Shown here in pieces: positions 12,118 to 24,261 of a stretch of DNA of 64,000 nt (the stretch's first letter is position 1; every line of letters starts with the position of its first letter). The stretch is taken from assembly GCF_021130785.1 (NCBI RefSeq), contig NC_060207.1, positions 6,709,001 through 6,773,000 on the forward strand, written 5' to 3'. Under the pieces are notes generated by a model that had not been told where the DNA came from, made no database searches, and worked only from the letters and a program-made list of their open reading frames with translations. The stretch is from Homalodisca vitripennis (Eukaryota > Arthropoda > Insecta > Hemiptera > Cicadellidae). A program made the position numbers and the translations under genes.

Positions 12118-13385
12118 CTCCTGGAATCTAGAGTTCTCATCTTGCTGAAGAGATCCAAAAAGAATCAGTTTTCAGGCCCTGAAGGAGACACTACATGGAC
12201 TAAGCAGATGGTGAAAAGTAGCAGAAGTCAATATTCACGTAGAATAAACCATTCACACCTACTTGATGTTTATCTTTAAAACGTCCATGAGAAAAATAAT
12301 GTAACCGTGGTAATATTGTTTAACACAGTATGTTTTGTTGCGATTAAAAATAAAATGCAGATAGTTGGAAGTATACAAGTATCTGCATAACTAGTCTTTA
12401 ATGAACGTCATCATTTATTTCAAGTGTAATTCAAATTTGTTATTTAGATCTTACATATAATTTTTTATTTAACAGTTTTATGTTTACAGCTTAAATTGTA
12501 AGTATGACTCAAAATGCGTTATTCTTGGTAAACGCATATATATTCATAAGTTTTGGTCCCACTCAAAGCTAAGAAAAATAAAAAAAAATGTTTAAATTGG
12601 GAGATTGAACCTCAGCTACGAATTTTTCAGTGTTAAACGCTGAATTTTTCATTTATATCTGAAAAATGAAAATGTAGGTTTTAGAAAAATTTTCATTACG
12701 ATGTAAGTAAAAAAATGTAAGTAAGGATTCAGCCGGTTAGGATGATAGAAATCCTTGCATATTTTACCTGCATTTGTATGCAGCGTGCGATGTGAAACCT
12801 TATACAAATAGATTTACTGAGAGCATTAAACAAGATTGCAGTAGCCAAGCCTTTTTGTATTTATTTGTGATACAAAATTTTTGAGCGTACACTTATCAGT
12901 TGCAATAAAAAGACTCCAATTAAAAAAGCTATAAATTTTGTTCACGTTGGTTTTTCCCGATTTCTGATTTAAATTGGAAAGAAAATAGGCTAAGAACAGT
13001 TTGGTCATTAATTCAGTAATCAATAGATACTGCTACAAACGTTCAACTCAAAGTTGAGTCATAGGATATTATTAAATTGTCTAACAATATAATTTGTATT
13101 ATTACTTAATTAAACCTAATTATATAAATGCCTTTTGCTTAAACAATTAAACAAATTAAAAATATATAAACTTCTTTCAGAAGTCAACTAATTTCTTATT
13201 ACATTTCACTAATTAGAAATACTGAAACCCAATTCGGGTAATCCATAAGAATACGCAAAGCCAGATTAAGCTAGTTATCATTTTCTTACAAAATATAGAA
13301 AAAATACATTATATTTATATATATGAGATTTAACAAGTATGACAAGATTTAACAATAACAACGGTAATTTAACAAGATTCAACTG

Positions 13386-13443
<58 letters not shown>

Positions 13444-14089
13444 TATATATAATAACGAACGGAAATTAAATTTATTTAGTTAAATCTCATGTCGTTTTTA
13501 AATTGCAACATTAATAAAATTTTTTATTACGCTGTGCTTACTTGTTTATGCTTATAATTCTTACACTCTAAAGTTAGTAAACGCAGCAAGACTATAATGT
13601 GTTCCATGAAGCCTGGCATGGAATGCCTGTAGTTAAACTAAGGAGTTTTACCCTTATGGAGTGCATCTACTAAAACAGAACAAATTAAACTTCCTGAATA
13701 TTATAGCTTTAGTAATTGATGTTTGCAAGCGCAAAACAATATCTTATGCCATTAATATGGCCAGCTACTGTTTCTGAAAGTATAGGATACTGTCAGTAAA
13801 ATGGAAGTGAATTACGAAAAAGATGAAAAGTAGCACTTATAATTTTATTTAATGGAAATTTATATAAAAGATACCAGAAACTGCGTAAGTTATATCATTT
13901 TAACCGTCGGACATTGTTTTCATATTAAAGTTGATTTTAGCTCCAATTCACTTTCCACTGCACGTTTGGATCTAATACTAATACAGAATTGAATCCTGGA
14001 TTCTGGAGCCATGTTCGTCTGGTGATAGCGGATAAAGTCGACGATGAAGAAGCTTAAAACAAAGAATATACATCGTTTCATCGGCTACA
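12118..14089. other. AT-rich right-arm sequence with TA microsatellite
   Basis: This is the mirror of about 2790-4790. It contains the expanded TA run at 13387-13452 and no recognised gene. Confidence 0.5.
13387..13452. repeat. (TA)n microsatellite, right arm
   Basis: This is a TA run with an 'aat' interruption near its 3' side. It is about 15 bp longer than its mirror at 3423-3472. Confidence 0.95.
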
Positions 14090-14882
14090 CATAGATTATA
14101 AAATACAGTGTAAAGAAGAGCTGAAAGTGCTGGTCGCAAAACTAAACCATACACAAAAAGTTAGTTTAAGCATAAATGAAGAGAAAACCAAAATAATGGA
14201 GTGTGGGAGAACAACCCAAATAAACAATGAAAATAATATAGAAATGGAAGGGCACAAATTTGAAAAAGTAAACAACTTTACTTATTTGGGAGTAATGCTG
14301 ACGAATAATAATGAAGAAGATATGGAAATACAACAAAGGATAAATGCAGCACACAGAAGTTTTATCAGCATGCCATAAGCTATTAAGCTCTGGACTACTA
14401 TCACACAAAACCAAACTCCGTATATATAAAACCATTATAAGACCAGTTCAGTTATATGGCTAAAAAACTGGGTGTTAAGTAAAAAAAACAGAAAAACGTT
14501 TGATAGTATTTGAGAAAAAATTATTGAGAAACATCTATTGGCCAACCCTTGTAGATGGAGAGTGGAGGATAAAACATAATGTAGAGTTGAGGCAACTATA
14601 TATGGACCCAGACATAGTGGCCGAGGTGAGAATTAGGAGAATGAGATGGGGGCTGGCCATTTACTAAGGAAGGAGGACAACTCCTTAGTCAAGAACGTCC
14701 TTGTAAACAATCCGGAGGGCAGAAGAGCACCAGGAAGGCCCAAGTTGAGATGGCGAGACCAGATCAGAAGAGACATAAGAAAACTGGGAAGAAGGGAAGA
14801 AGAGGCAATGGATAGAGAGATCTGGAGGCAGTGTGTTGGCGAGACAAAGTACCACCTTGGGTACCAAGAGCCACGGCAGTAA
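14090..14882 (+). pseudogene. LINE reverse transcriptase C-terminal remnant, right-arm copy
   Basis: This is the plus-strand mirror of 1975-2790: KVNNFTYLGV-type motif near 14270, 'EWRIKHNVEL' near 14570, and the basic 'RRAPGRPKLRW' tail near 14720, ending at 14882. A frameshift near 14378 and another near 14640 break it, and there is no YADD box. Only small differences separate it from the left copy, for example a Lys/Thr change and an extra stop near 14460. Confidence 0.7.
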
Positions 14883-15828
14883 GTAAGTGTAATACAGGGA
14901 AATTAGCACTCTCATTTTCTCATCAGGTGCAAAAAGTTTAGTCTCAATTATAGAATAATTAATATGGAATATCTATTGTAACACTACATAATAATTATGG
15001 AATAACCCAATATGGCAAGTTACATCTTGGGTCTCCTGTAACTGTCATATTCCGAATAGATTATAATATTCACAAGTAACAAGAAGGAACAGGCAGTTCA
15101 ATGAGCTGAATCAATAGATAAGGGACGTTGTGGACCCCTCCAACAAACTTTGGAACATGTAGACAATTCAGACGTGTCATATTAATTATACGTGCCTAGA
15201 CTACTGCATCCTTAAAGAACAAAAAACAAGGGTTTCAAGAGGATTTAATAAAAACCAAATTAAGTATAACAATATTTTCTTGTTTTAGGCTATATCCTAT
15301 ATGTATTAAACCAATATGTTAGTTAAATGTATTAATTTGATTAATGGCATTATCAAGGATATCACTGCAACCCTCCTTCACGTTAACCGTAACCCTCCTA
15401 ACATATTTTGACCTAAATAATAGTAAACTAACAGTGAAATTACCCGATAATTGCAATAAAATTCACAATAAAAATGATAAGTATTCCAATTTATAATAAA
15501 GCACTAACAAAGAATTCTTAACCTTACATATATTTTACTTTCAAGTGCCGTATGAATATTGTCAACTTGGCTTATTTGAAATTCAACACAGCCATCCGTT
15601 CCGGTGGTTTTAAGTTGTAAATAACTAAAGAAATTGAAAAAAACGATTAAGTTATCAACACCGTTTGGTGATTGATAACTGTAATATCAACTCAAACATG
15701 TGAACATTATGTCTCGTGGATTAGAACCATTTTTGTCTATTTAATTATAGGTTAGACGTTGTAATAGCAATTTAGAAGTATGATACTGCATAAGCCCAGA
15801 TTTATTTTTCATTTCAAAATTATATATA
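14883..15828. other. Right-arm sequence without a gene
   Basis: This is the mirror of about 1050-1960, AT-rich and with no recognised coding sequence. It ends at the mariner insertion. Confidence 0.5.
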
Positions 15829-16116
15829 CAGGGTGGAAAAAAAGTATGGAAACGCTTTCACTAATTTTGTATGGCTTCACTTATACAAATTAAATTTTGT
15901 ACATCACCACTTGTATTAAGAACCTAGTTTTTGAGACCAGTGGGGACATTTTATCTTTTCAGGGGGACGGCCCGTGAGGAGTCGGACGAAAATCTTAAAT
16001 GTAAGCATAGGCCGAGTTTGGTATCAAATTAAAGGTCTAGTAAAGAGAAACTCATTACCGCAAACCGCACTTAAAAAGGTTGACCCTATCCAGAGTACGG
16101 GCCGTTTGAATTTCAT
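15829..16116 (+). repeat. Left terminal inverted repeat of mariner 1
   Basis: This pairs with 17748-18035 in reverse complement with few mismatches. The outermost 20 bases are identical. Confidence 0.9.
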
Positions 16117-16263
16117 AAGTAACGTTTGATTAATTATTATTTCTCCGCAATTTCACAGTCTCAAGTAAACTGTTCTGACTGAAAATGACACTTTATGGAA
16201 CACAATTATCCGAAAGAATTAAATAAAAAATTATCTATGTACTACAAAAAATAACCATACCTT

Positions 16264-17328
16264 TTAAATGAGGTGCTCAAACTGCTCTCCGAACACTTGT
16301 TGGCAATGAGCTAGTCTATTATAAAAACCTACTGCAGTCACATTTTGAAGCATCTCGGGTGTAATTCTTCTTGCTTCTTCTAATAAACGATTTGTCAGCT
16401 CCTCAATGTTGGCTGGTTTAGTTTTATACACATTATCTTTTAAGAAGCCCCACAAAAAGAAATCTAGTGGATTAAGATCCGGTGACTTAGCCTGCCACTC
16501 AACGGTACCCCTGCGACCAATCCTAACTTCATCTAACAGATTGCGCACCCCGCAAATAGTAATGGGGCGGTGCTCCATCTTGCTGAAACCATACTGCATT
16601 AAAATTTGCCGCAAGAAGAGCACGCACTGCTGGCAAAATGTTATTTGTCAACATATTGAAATAAATTTCGCCTGTTAGATTTCCATCTATCACAAACGGT
16701 CCTACAATATTATTGTTTATTATTCCAGCCCACATATTCACTTTCTGAGGCCTTTGTGTGTGGCCTTCTATCATCCAGTGTGGATTATGGTCGGCCCAGT
16801 AACGGCAATTATGCCTATTTTAACTTGTCTATTAACAAAGAATGTAGCTTCATCTGAAAACAATATCAAACTTAAAAATTTTTGAATTTCGTCACACTTT
16901 CTCATCATTATTTCGCAAAATTCTGTCCTTCGATCAAAATCATCCTCTGCAAGTTCTTGGGTTAGGGTTACTTTAAAAGGGTGATACTTGTTTTTGTGTA
17001 AAACATTCAACACTGAGGTATGGCTCATATCAAGATCTTCTGCAGCCACTCTGGCCGAGGTGCTGGGATTTTCAACAAATGTTTGGAGTACATCCAAAGA
17101 TTTTTGTTCATTTGTTGCCGATTTAGGCTTGCCACTTCTTTCGCGATCTTTGACTGTTCTAGTTTCTTCAAATATTTTTACTGTCTTAAACACTGTTGAC
17201 TTACTAATTGGGGGTCTATCAAGAAAAGTGTCATTAAACAAATGCGCTGTTTCTTCATAGGGACGAACTAGATATCCACACCCACGCATCATAAGCAGCG
17301 TGATTCTCTCAAACTCACTAAGTGACAT
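16264..17328 (-). pseudogene. Mariner transposase, frameshifted (mariner 1)
   Basis: Read from 17328 to 16264, the protein starts MSLSEFERITLLMMRG. A helix-turn-helix DNA-binding half (17328-16960) follows, and then the catalytic domain. The first catalytic Asp is in 'LFSDEATFF' (about 16855), the second in 'WFQQDGAPPHY' (about 16575) and the third in 'SPDLNPLDFFLWG' (about 16460). It ends with 'RLAHCQQVFGEQFEHLI' at 16264. The transposase would bind the long terminal repeats and cut and paste the element at TA. Frameshifts near 16771 and 16550 split it into three pieces, so the copy is dead. It is closely related in plan to the transposase at 24262-25315. Confidence 0.9.
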
Positions 17329-17747
17329 TGCTTTTAAAACTAGTAGAATAAAATGTAAACACTTAAGTAAAAAAATGTATAACTATCGCAGTACCTTCTA
17401 GTGAAGACTTTCAACTTTATCTTACGTGGACGAAATTATAACGTAGACTAAAAACCAAGCTGATATTAAAAATACAAAACTGTGGAGTTTTGCTGTGACA
17501 GTACTGTTTGTATTGCCTAAACCAGTTTATGTTTGCCTGAGATAAAAGGGCTGGAGGGACTGGACCTTGACCTCATGTTGATAAGGAGTTATGGTGATAT
17601 TATTGAATACTCTCAGTTTCTTGAAGACAAGACAGGAAAACCCCTATTTACTGTTATCCAACAAATGTAGAGGTAAAAAAAATAATTTTTTGTTGGAAAT
17701 TGTTTTTCAAATTTACATAACAGACAAAATTACTAAATTTCTTTGTC

Positions 17748-18035
17748 ATGAAATTCATACGGTCCGTGCTCTGGATAGGGTCAACCTTTTTAAGTGCGGT
17801 TTGCGGTAATGAGTTTCTCTTTACTAGACCTTTAATTTGATACCAAACTCGGCCTATGCTTACATTTAAGATTTTCGTCCGACTCCTCACGGGCCGTCCC
17901 CCTGAAAAGATAAAATGTCCCCACTGGTCTCAAAAACTAGGTTCTTAGTACAAGTGGTGATGTACAAAATTTAATTTGTATAAGTGAAGCCATACAAAAT
18001 TAGTGAAAGCGTTTCCATACTTTTTTTCCACCCTG
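17748..18035 (-). repeat. Right terminal inverted repeat of mariner 1
   Basis: This is the inverted partner of 15829-16116. It ends at the outer CCACCCTG, followed by the TA target duplication in a short TA run. Confidence 0.9.
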
Positions 18036-18547
18036 TATATATATATATATATATATGCACCATAATTATATAATAATGAAATTATATTAATATAATTGCG
18101 TTATTTTAATTAAGTTTAAATTATTGGATGCAATTGAAGACAAATTAATTCACCCGAAAAATAAGATATAGGGCCAAGGAAAGCATGGAGAGCTAAATGA
18201 TAGTTTTCAATAACAATATCAATGTGAACTGACATGCTTTTTATCCTCAGATCGAAGGTAGTGAGTAGAGTGACTAATGAACAGAAATAGAAAAGCCTAT
18301 ATTAACATGCCAGAGTGTGCATGAACTTTATTTAATGATACATGTAACATGTCTTTTACTTCAGGATAGGTATTTCATGATGAAACACTCATACTAATAC
18401 ATTAACTAAAATCATGGGTTTTCATGCTATGTAAGTAATAATCTTTCACTCTCCATACCCAGTGGTCCCAGATTAATTGAATAATTAATTTACATCTTGT
18501 AATATTTTTAATATTTCATTATAAAACTATTGCAGGATGTGTCTATG

Positions 18548-18615
18548 TCCACACGGTGTAAGACGTTGGACTTTAAATTTGTGTTAGAGGTGCAGGTTCG
18601 AATCGTTTCTGTGAC
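18548..18615 (+). other. Degenerate tRNA-like sequence, right-arm copy
   Basis: This is the plus-strand mirror of 478-549, with a B-box GGTTCGAATC at about 18595. The stems are incompletely paired, so it is probably a tRNA relic or SINE head. Confidence 0.25.
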
Positions 18616-19092
18616 CATGTCACCTTTTATCAGTACTATTTACCTGTTAAAGCATCTCTTCCTTATTCTGTTTGACGTAAAACTCGTAAAATACCAGTGA
18701 CTAATGATGACTGGCATAATATGTGTCAAACAAAGAAACTGGCTCTCCTTAATAAAGTAAGATATATTAAATTATGTTCTTCAGATTTAAATGTTAAGCA
18801 CCACTCAGTGTCAATATGACAAGATACTGATGGTATTGAAGACAATAATCAACCGATCCCACTGGACAAAGTGCACAACTTGTATGTACTTCTCTTGAGT
18901 TAGGAATTCAAATTAATTCTTTTAAAATTTGTTATTTAATATTTATCACATTTAAACACATGCCTTGATTGATTTTTCCTGTTTTAATAACTTTAAAGTA
19001 CGAAATTACAGAATGGTGATTAAAATTTACAATTTTTAGCAGCTCCAAAAGGTCACTTGTGTGATTAATAGTTTTTTCATCAGGACCTTTAA

Positions 19093-20944
19093 AATTCGTG
19101 GTCACTCGGTGATTATTATTTGAAATCTTTGAGTTGCTCACGAATTCCACATTTAGGTTTGTGAACTAAGTAGTTATTGTGCCCAAAAAATACTTCACAA
19201 CATGGAGGGAAGGCGTGAAGAATTTATTTTTTTTAGTGTAAACCATTATAATTAATGATGTATAATTCATGCAATTTATTCGTTTTTTATAAGTTGGTCT
19301 TTCGCACTTAACATAACGACATATTTATGTTTTAGACTTGAGAAAAATAAAAACAAATAATGATGCATTGATAATTTACATTCCAATACTATAACGACTT
19401 GGATTGTTGATATTAATGTTCCAGAGTATTAATATTTAAATTATCAATGAGACATCCAAGACGATAAAAAATATTTTTTGATTAGTAAGCTCCTAGTGAA
19501 TATTCAATACAATTTATTACTAAATTTGTTAACTATTAAATATTATCTGGTTTGTCTAAAATAAAAATCACAGTTCTAATTAAAAATTATGGATTTATTA
19601 AAACTGGCAAATTAATAAGTTCAACGTTTTCAGAATTTTTATCACTATATTTTCCACAAAGAATTGACAAACCTTTTAGTAAATTTAAAAATTCCTTTGG
19701 CAAGAAATAAAAATATTAATCAAATATATCAAACTAAAAATCAGAGCTCTCTTCTAAAATAAAATAATAAAGTTTTACAATAAAAATCAAATACCACTTG
19801 GAAATAACTAAAACAAAAAATTTCACTTCTAAGTTCACTCACAATTCAAAAATAAAAATTTAAACTTCTCTTTACACTAGTTGAACCTTAACTTTCAAGT
19901 CTCTACAATTCAAATTACAACTGTCTCAAACAATTATTAATGTTCAATTAATTTCCAATTAATAATTCACAATAAAACAGTTCCACTTAAATATTAATAA
20001 ATTACTACTTACCAAATCTCAATTAAAGTTATTAACAAAGTTCAATTTTAATTCACTTTTCTTGCAAGCATGAACCAAATGTAACTTGTATGATTCTATT
20101 ATGCTCTATTGTTCTTCGAGAATAAGTTATTCAGATTGCAGTTTCTATGAATTTAATATTTCCTCAAAATCCCTCGCGGAAAAAATTTTTAAGAAACACG
20201 GCGCACTGTAATTAACTTAATACACGAAAATAACCAAAAGAAGGGCGAAAATTATGAGCGGGCGCTTAAATACTTCCCTTTCCAACCAACCTTTCAGGAC
20301 AAGGTTAGGTTGTTAGTCCGCGGTGTTCTCTCATTGGTCCAGATGTATCAAACAAGGAGAACAATACTCGCAACAAGACAAGTTCTAATCAATTCAAGGC
20401 AGTCAACCTGACTTCCTAACAATTTAAAACTACTAGTACTAACTTGCAAAAGGATTACATGTTCAGTTTTACCCTGACTTTTCACAATCTAATCTAAAAT
20501 TAAATCCCAATATTTCGATCCCTAAATTTTTATTTAGGTTTTAATTAGAAAAATAAATCAACGTAGCTTTAAAAACGCTACAAATACTTAATATACACCT
20601 TATTTATTTATAATGAAAATAATCATTTTTATTGATTAAACACGAAATTATTCCCTTATAGTTGTAATTTGTAGGGATTTCAATAACTGTATTAAAATCC
20701 GAACATATTGTATTAAATTTCAATAGCCATACAATAGACATTTTCATACTCATTAAAATGATAAAACACATAAAAATAATCATTAAAATGTTACATGAAA
20801 CGATATCTGCTGGTTTGGAAATCAAGTTTTAAAGACCAAGATATAGTGATTTGTCATAAAACTATAGAATATTTATTATTCATTTTTATTTTAATATATT
20901 TCAATTCTGCATTCTTCAATTCTGTGTAAAATTATTTTGATATT
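19093..20944. other. AT-rich spacer; possible promoter-like patch
   Basis: Most of this stretch is very AT-rich with no coding frame. The exception is about 20200-20420, which is richer in GC. On the minus strand it holds a CCAAT-type 'gaccaatgag' (about 20333) and, about 65 bp downstream, a TATA-like 'gtatttaagcgcc' (about 20268). This could be a minus-strand polymerase II promoter or a solo LTR fragment. No transcript body was recognised. Confidence 0.3.
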
Positions 20945-21934
20945 TTTACTTTATTTTATTTATTTATTTATTTCCACGGCAATCGCCACTTTTACAATAC
21001 CATTACATAGTAAAATAACATAACAATATAGAATAAGAGTGCAACAAGCGAATACAACAACTGATACAATTGGATAAGAATAACTTGATAACGACTAAAT
21101 CAATAGATAACAATAATTCAATAACAACAACAGGTAACCATTTGACAATATAACAAGAAAAGTTTGGAGATTTAAGATGCACAGAGAGTCAAGCAAAACA
21201 GGGTTGATTAAACAAGATCAACAAGAACAGGTACATGAAATAATCAATAAACTATAAAATACAACAACAATATCAAATAATTTAAATGCAAAGACTATAA
21301 TATATAACAAAGTACTACTAAAAAAAGGCGAGTAAAAACAGAAAAAAAGATATAGTTGAAACAGAATTATAGAGTGCCATATACTAATTTGATGATTTCT
21401 TCTCGAAATCTAGTAGGGCTGATGGCGAAGAAGTCAACAAGATGTCCCATCTCATTTCCGCTGCGTAGAAGTCGAGGTATCGTACTCTGTTGTTGGTAGT
21501 TCGTTGAATAGTATAGTCTTGCAAAGGTGTCTCGCAGTCTCGTATGCCCAGGAACATGGAAGTAGATTTTGTTGAGTAGTTTGCGGGCAATCAATGCTTC
21601 CGATGATGATCTTGTGGAGAAAGATAAGATCATGTATCTTTCTACGAGCCTCAAGAGGAGCAAGGCCATGCTGTAGTTGATAACCAGCAATTGGAACATT
21701 CATGTAGTGGTGGCCATCTCTGAACCCAGCTGTTCTGACAAGACGATGCTGAACTCTTTCAAGTTGGGTTTTGAGTCCTTCTTGGGAAGGTGACCAGATG
21801 GAAGAGTTGTATTCCAGGAGAGGACGAACAAGTGCTTTGTAGAGGATCAGCAGGGCGTCTACTGAAAGATTACGAGTAGAGCGGAAGATAAATACAAGAG
21901 TTGAGTTTGCTCTATTACAGATGTATTGGATGTG
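20945..21934 (-). mobile_element. 5'-truncated LINE 3' end (CR1/Jockey-like)
   Basis: On the minus strand a reverse transcriptase C-terminus runs from about 21934 to 21367. An untranslated 3' end rich in AAC/AAT follows, and then a tail of AAAT units at about 20945-20970 (seen on plus as 'tttatttatttattt'). The 5' truncation point coincides, within a few bases, with the outer edge of palindrome 2. Confidence 0.85.
21367..21934 (-). pseudogene. LINE reverse transcriptase C-terminal fragment
   Basis: The first part, read from about 21925, has the 'VFIFRSTRNLSVDALLILYKA' type thumb motif and 'LVRPLLEYNSSIWSPS', typical of CR1/Jockey LINE reverse transcriptases after the YADD palm. The last part, in another frame, has 'FARLYYSTNYQQQSTIPRL' and 'VDFFAISPTRFREEIIKL', the usual C-terminus, and stops at 21367. 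A frameshift near 21590 separates them. The endonuclease and palm are missing because the insertion is 5' truncated. A frame opening at 21970 adds 15 residues of unrelated palindrome sequence and is not the true start. Confidence 0.85.
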
Positions 21935-23702
21935 CCAGAAGCCAATAGCAAATTTTGATTGTACAAGCATATATTCTGGTTTTCAATTTCTATAAACCAA
22001 AAATAAATTTCCTTCAGTCATGAAATTGATCAATACCTAAGCTGGGTTTGGTGGATGTCGATATAAAAGGGTATCAAAAGGGTTGAAAATCAATATGATG
22101 AAAATCAATATGATCAATATATATATATATATATAGGTATTTGGATGTTTGAATTTTTTTATGTTCGGTCATACAAAACCTAGTGGGGAGATTTGTACTT
22201 AATGTGACATATTCATTACTTAGGCATGAGAATAAATACAAGCATGCCTTTTTTAAAAAATACAACTTACAAATACTCTTGAAAGTTATAGAATGTTTAT
22301 TTACTGTTATGATGGGCAATATGTTTTACAGATAGTTGAGTCACAGTACATAACGAGTTGTAAAACTTTTGAGTTGTTTGTATTGACAGAAATATCAGCA
22401 TTAGTTTGGTTCATTATGTATAGTGATGAAAATTAGTTTATCTAAATTTTATTGTAGATAGCGGCAGTGGCGAACTAAATCAAGGAGTTTTCCCTTGGGG
22501 GTAGTTAATGGACTAAATTGATAATATGTACATATACGGTGTAAAAAATTGTTTTTATTTTACTATTGTGGGATGGCAAGTTTTTCAGCTGTATTTGAAG
22601 GAACAAAAAGTTATTCACGCACTAATATGAATATTCGGTTCCTGAATCGAGTTTAGGGAAAAATCGAACGCAGTAAGCCCTTGACGTAGTAAAAAGAATC
22701 AGAAACCAATAACCAGAAACTATATGAAATATTCTAATCACCTGAGGGGACATAAACTTTAGTTTTACATTTATGAGGCATACGGTATTGAATAGGTATA
22801 CATGTAGGACAATGTGGCAAACAGAAGTTTCACTTCGTCTGGTTTTCAGGTATGCGCGCCTTTGCAAAACTCATACCGAAGATAGAAACAAAATAAACGA
22901 GGATTTATGGGAATAAGCCATTAAAATATTATTATTAAATCAGGGCAGTTTAAATGTCTCTATGCGGTTGTGTGCATGCCTACGTAGATTTGTTCACAGA
23001 ACTGTTTAGAAAACATTATAACTTATTGTGAACATATATCCTACCAATTTAGATATGTAGAGGAGTCTGGCTCAGTCGGAAATGAGAATTTTCCACTCTG
23101 CCCTTTATATCCAACGTGTAATAGAAGCGCGGAAGTAGACGTTATTTGATTATATTACGTTTTTCAGTCCAAGTAATGTATTTAAATTGTGATCCAAAGA
23201 TTTACATAGTAAGAACGACTAATAATTGGTTTAGTTAATTGGTTAATAAAAGACCGTTATGAGAGACCAAACATCCGATTCAGTATAAATTCAATCATTT
23301 TGAAATTTTGTTTTGAATGAGGGGAATTTATCGTCTAGAACCAAATTATGAACCTAATGAAACTTTAATACAAGGTTAATATCTATTCTATCTTTCAATG
23401 TTATTTATTTGCCAAAACGGAAAAATATTGTATATATAAAATATGGTACATTTTTTGGTTATGGGTTTTGGAGACCCAAACATATGAACTTATATTTATA
23501 TGTTTTGTACTGCCTTTTATCTCACAGCACCTATAAATATTTATAATTATTATTTGGGATAAAAATAAAACTCAAATTTTGTTTTAGAAATATAATTAAT
23601 TCTAACCAGGTGCATAAATGATCTTGCAAGAGCTGAACCTTAAACAAGAGCTGCTTGGAATTTCGCATAACCTCTGAAGATTTTAGCCATGAGCATTAAA
23701 TA
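21935..23702 (+). repeat. Left arm of palindrome 2 (1.77 kb)
   Basis: The segment is the reverse complement of 26068-27856. The main visible differences are the TA run (about 22117-22134 here, 27632-27674 in the other arm) and a 1-nt homopolymer change near 22160. The arm reaches inward to the TA next to the mariner end at 23703, with no spacer. It contains an 81-residue frame at 22622-22867 (minus) with no recognisable family. Otherwise it has no gene. Confidence 0.96.
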
Positions 23703-24148
23703 CAGGGTGTATATTATGTCTGGAAACACCCAAATATATCCTTTAATAATTTAAATATAAATTTGAAACCTCTTACAATCGTGATAGAGATTGGGCATCT
23801 ACTTTTTGGAACAATGTTTTGTTATGTCACACCAACGGGTGACGTCCTGCCGAGGGTATCGTGAATATTCTTAATGGAAGCCTATACCTTGTGATACATA
23901 ATTTTAAAGGTAATAGCTTACTGAATTGAATGCCACAAACCGCATCTCAAGGGAATTATTCTATCAGAAAATAGAGCATTTTTAGTATTGAAAATTTACT
24001 GATGTTCAACAATGTAATTTTAACATGGTTCTTGCCACAAAATGTGTTACACTAATTTTTTAGCATTTTTTTAAATGTTCAATTAAATAAAACAAAAATT
24101 TCATTTTAAGCTGGTTCTATTAGCACAAATTTGCCAGTTTTTATTACA
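23703..24148 (+). repeat. Left long terminal inverted repeat of mariner 2
   Basis: This pairs with 25620-26067. The match is nearly perfect in the outer 400 bp and weaker between 24090 and 24148. Confidence 0.92.
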
Positions 24149-24261
24149 GTACAATTATGGAAATACTTATGTTATTGATTTCTTATTACAAATAAAAAAT
24201 AATGTATGCTGTTAGAAAAGTCTTACAACAAACGTTTTACCTGCATTTGGTGTCAAAGCAA

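Larger units (their letters stand above)
15829..18035 (-). mobile_element. Mariner-type DNA transposon with long inverted repeats (2.2 kb)
   Basis: The element begins CAGGGTGGAAAAAAAGTATG, ends with its reverse complement, and is flanked by TA. The terminal inverted repeats span about 15829-16116 and 17748-18035, roughly 288 bp each, far longer than the roughly 30 bp of Mos1. A broken transposase on the minus strand lies between them. The insertion lies in a TA-rich tract of the right palindrome arm. The left arm at 1037-1050 has the empty site, so transposition happened after the palindrome formed or after the arms stopped exchanging sequence. Confidence 0.93.
9968..19092 (-). repeat. Right arm of palindrome 1
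   Basis: This is the reverse complement of 1-6888, lengthened by a 2.2 kb mariner at 15829-18035. With the mariner removed the arm is close to 6.9 kb. Arm differences include AT-run lengths, a codon-sized indel and a 1-nt indel in the 84-residue frame, and scattered substitutions. The partner of sequence beyond 19092 would lie left of the window, so the true outer end is not seen. Confidence 0.95.

Noticed and set aside
1..19092. Palindrome 1 as one giant transposon such as a Polinton
   Set aside because: No DNA polymerase, integrase or capsid-type frames are present in the arms, and neither outer terminus nor a target duplication is visible.
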